Assembly (NCBI RefSeq): GCF_004353905.1
Contig: NZ_SMOD01000019.1
Span: 1 to 64,000 of the forward strand
Source of the DNA: Paraburkholderia guartelaensis
GTDB taxonomy: Bacteria > Pseudomonadota > Gammaproteobacteria > Burkholderiales > Burkholderiaceae
DNA: 64,000 bases
Direction of reading: 5' to 3'
Part shown: positions 62,706-64,000 of the stretch, piece after piece
Layout: each line of letters starts with the position of its first letter
Numbering within the stretch: position 1 is the stretch's first letter
Program-made: the position numbers and the translations under genes
The notes under the pieces: generated by a model
Told to the model about the DNA's origin: nothing
Databases searched by the model: none
Seen by the model: only the letters and a program-made list of their open reading frames with translations

Positions 62706-64000
62706 TCAGCGGCCGCCCTGCACGATCAGCTTCACGGGCCGTCCTTCGCAGCTCACCTCGCCCGGCAGCGCGAGCGTACGCCAGCCCGCCGGCTGGCCGG
62801 GGGCGCTGAGGTCAGCGACGTCGTCGGGGTAGGTCGTGACCACATTGAACGGCCACGACCCGCGCCGCAGCCGCTCGTGGACGAGCGAGCCGACCCAGAT
62901 CGGCGTGGGCTCCCCGTCGCTCGCGTGGCCATCGCCACTGCCGCCGTTCCCAATGCGCCGCGGCGCGAGCGCGTAGCCCGATGGCCAGAAGCGCAGCACG
63001 TCGCGGCGGCTGCCCGGCTCGCCTGCGTCGCCGGGTTTCCCGGCGAGGCGCGCGCGGGCGAACACGAGCGGCGAGGGCAGGCCGTTGTTCAGCTTCGGCA
63101 GCAGCGGCAGCGACATTACGTCCACATTCGGTGCGACGAGCGACAGCACGCTTCTCACCGAGATCTGTGGACCTTCGGCCCAGCCCGCGTCGCGCAGTGC
63201 CGTGCGCAGGTCGTCGGCGCTCGCGGCCCACTGGATCGTCATCGGCTCGCGGCGCGCGCCTTTCATGTCGAAGCGATAGCACGCAAACGTCCTCCACAGC
63301 GAATCGCTCCACTGCATTTGCGAGAGGACGACAGGCGGCGCCGCCGCCGCGGTCGTGGGCGGCGCGGGCGTGCGCCCGGCCGGCACCGTCTGCAGCAGGA
63401 CGGCGCCGACCAGCACGAGGAGCACGATGGGCGGCACGTATGCGCGTTGCGGCGGCCGCTTGGGGTAGCGCCAGAGCGAGGTGAGCACCACGATCGCCAC
63501 CCAGATCGCGGCGAAGGCCGCGCCGCCGATGGCGTCCGAGAACAGGAAGCGGTCGAAATAGAGCCCGGCGAACGCCACCGCCACGATGATCCCGTTGCCG
63601 AGCGCGGCAACGAGCGCGGCCTCCAGCATGCTCGCGCGGCGCACGAGCAGGAACATCACGAAACCGTAGACGATCACCATCGACGACACGCGATCGCTCG
63701 GGAACACATAGGCCTCGACGGCCTGGCCGCCGCCCGGCGACGTATGGTGGATCACGAAGCGCAGGATGAGGATGAGCAATTGCGAAACAGCCGCCGCAAT
63801 CATCCAGTAAGCGATGGTGCGCCAACGCCGCTCCAGCACCATCCAGATGCCTACCGTCGCGACGAGCGCCGCGAGCGTCCAGGTGCTGCCGAGCGTTTCG
63901 ACGCGCGCGAGGGCCGCGTCGGCCCAGGTGGTGCGGATCGACTGCAGGAACTGGCGCACGGACTGGTCGATCTGCACGAGCGGCGCGCCGCGCAGCACGT
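62706..64000 (-). CDS. PAP2/LssY-domain membrane protein, 5' end outside window
   Basis: About 431 residues visible, open at the window edge. The visible N-terminal half is a six-TM PAP2-like region; the C-terminal half is an LssY-type periplasmic domain. In related proteins a DedA domain precedes PAP2, so the missing 5' part may encode it. The phosphatase motifs are degenerate: the usual PSGH is PSDR (63690-63704), the RP motif is replaced by TSPGGG, and the last His is Phe (YFDRFLFSD). Probably not a phosphatase. Confidence 0.75.
   Translation of the reverse strand, partial: VLRGAPLVQIDQSVRQFLQSIRTTWADAALARVETLGSTWTLAALVATVGIWMVLERRWRTIAYWMIAAAVSQLLILILRFVIHHTSPGGGQAVEAYVFPSDRVSSMVIVYGFVMFLLVRRASMLEAALVAALGNGIIVAVAFAGLYFDRFLFSDAIGGAAFAAIWVAIVVLTSLWRYPKRPPQRAYVPPIVLLVLVGAVLLQTVPAGRTPAPPTTAAAAPPVVLSQMQWSDSLWRTFACYRFDMKGARREPMTIQWAASADDLRTALRDAGWAEGPQISVRSVLSLVAPNVDVMSLPLLPKLNNGLPSPLVFARARLAGKPGDAGEPGSRRDVLRFWPSGYALAPRRIGNGGSGDGHASDGEPTPIWVGSLVHERLRRGSWPFNVVTTYPDDVADLSAPGQPAGWRTLALPGEVSCEGRPVKLIVQGGR

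Overview
This is a GC-rich stretch of ordinary chromosome, most likely from Paraburkholderia or a close relative (Burkholderiaceae, Betaproteobacteria). The reasons are the strong G/C third-position bias, three small DUF4148-type secreted proteins, a TetR-controlled leucine (liu) operon, and Burkholderia-style response regulators and lipoproteins. I see no insertion sequence, prophage, CRISPR array, rRNA or tRNA. About 63 protein genes are supported. The two outermost are cut by the window edges (a DHA2-type exporter at 1 and a PAP2/LssY membrane protein at 64000).

Layout. 1-10,000: two MFS transporters, an orphan atypical OmpR-type regulator, small envelope proteins and a very large penicillin-binding protein. 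10,000-14,650: a soluble double-PAS chemoreceptor followed by CheR, CheD and a triple-CheW protein, with no CheA, CheY or CheB. 14,650-21,250: a TetR regulator divergent from liuA-liuB-liuC-liuD (leucine/isovalerate catabolism) with a clear operator/promoter between them. 21,400-28,700: XRE regulator, a GalU-like protein with an altered nucleotide-binding signature, a two-component system, a Ser-rich low-complexity protein, an AhpD/MarR pair and a CDP-diacylglycerol pyrophosphatase. 28,800-31,300: feoA-feoB plus a Cys-rich small protein under a Fur box. 31,500-42,400: amidase, ferritin-like protein, FMN reductase, an intergenic small-RNA candidate, a CynX-type transporter/GntR pair, a GST/TetR pair and many small envelope proteins. 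42,400-49,700: a ferredoxin overlapping an MbfA-type iron exporter, a sigma-54 activator, cytochrome b561 and a purine permease. 49,800-55,930: an AraC regulator divergent from a valine/isobutyryl-CoA catabolic operon. 55,930-64,000: ClC channel, nucleoside phosphorylase, Fur-box-controlled TonB receptor, an encapsulin with its DyP peroxidase cargo, and the PAP2/LssY protein.

Themes. Branched-chain amino acid breakdown appears twice: leucine without HMG-CoA lyase, and valine without mmsA/mmsB, so the missing steps must lie elsewhere. Iron handling recurs in feoAB, the TonB receptor, MbfA-ferredoxin, DyP-encapsulin and a diiron ferritin-like protein. The most interesting unexplained signal is a roughly 70-nt intergenic RNA candidate near 35,500. 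It has its own promoter-like hexamers, a strong terminator, and three C-rich segments complementary to Shine-Dalgarno sequences, two of them in hairpin loops.
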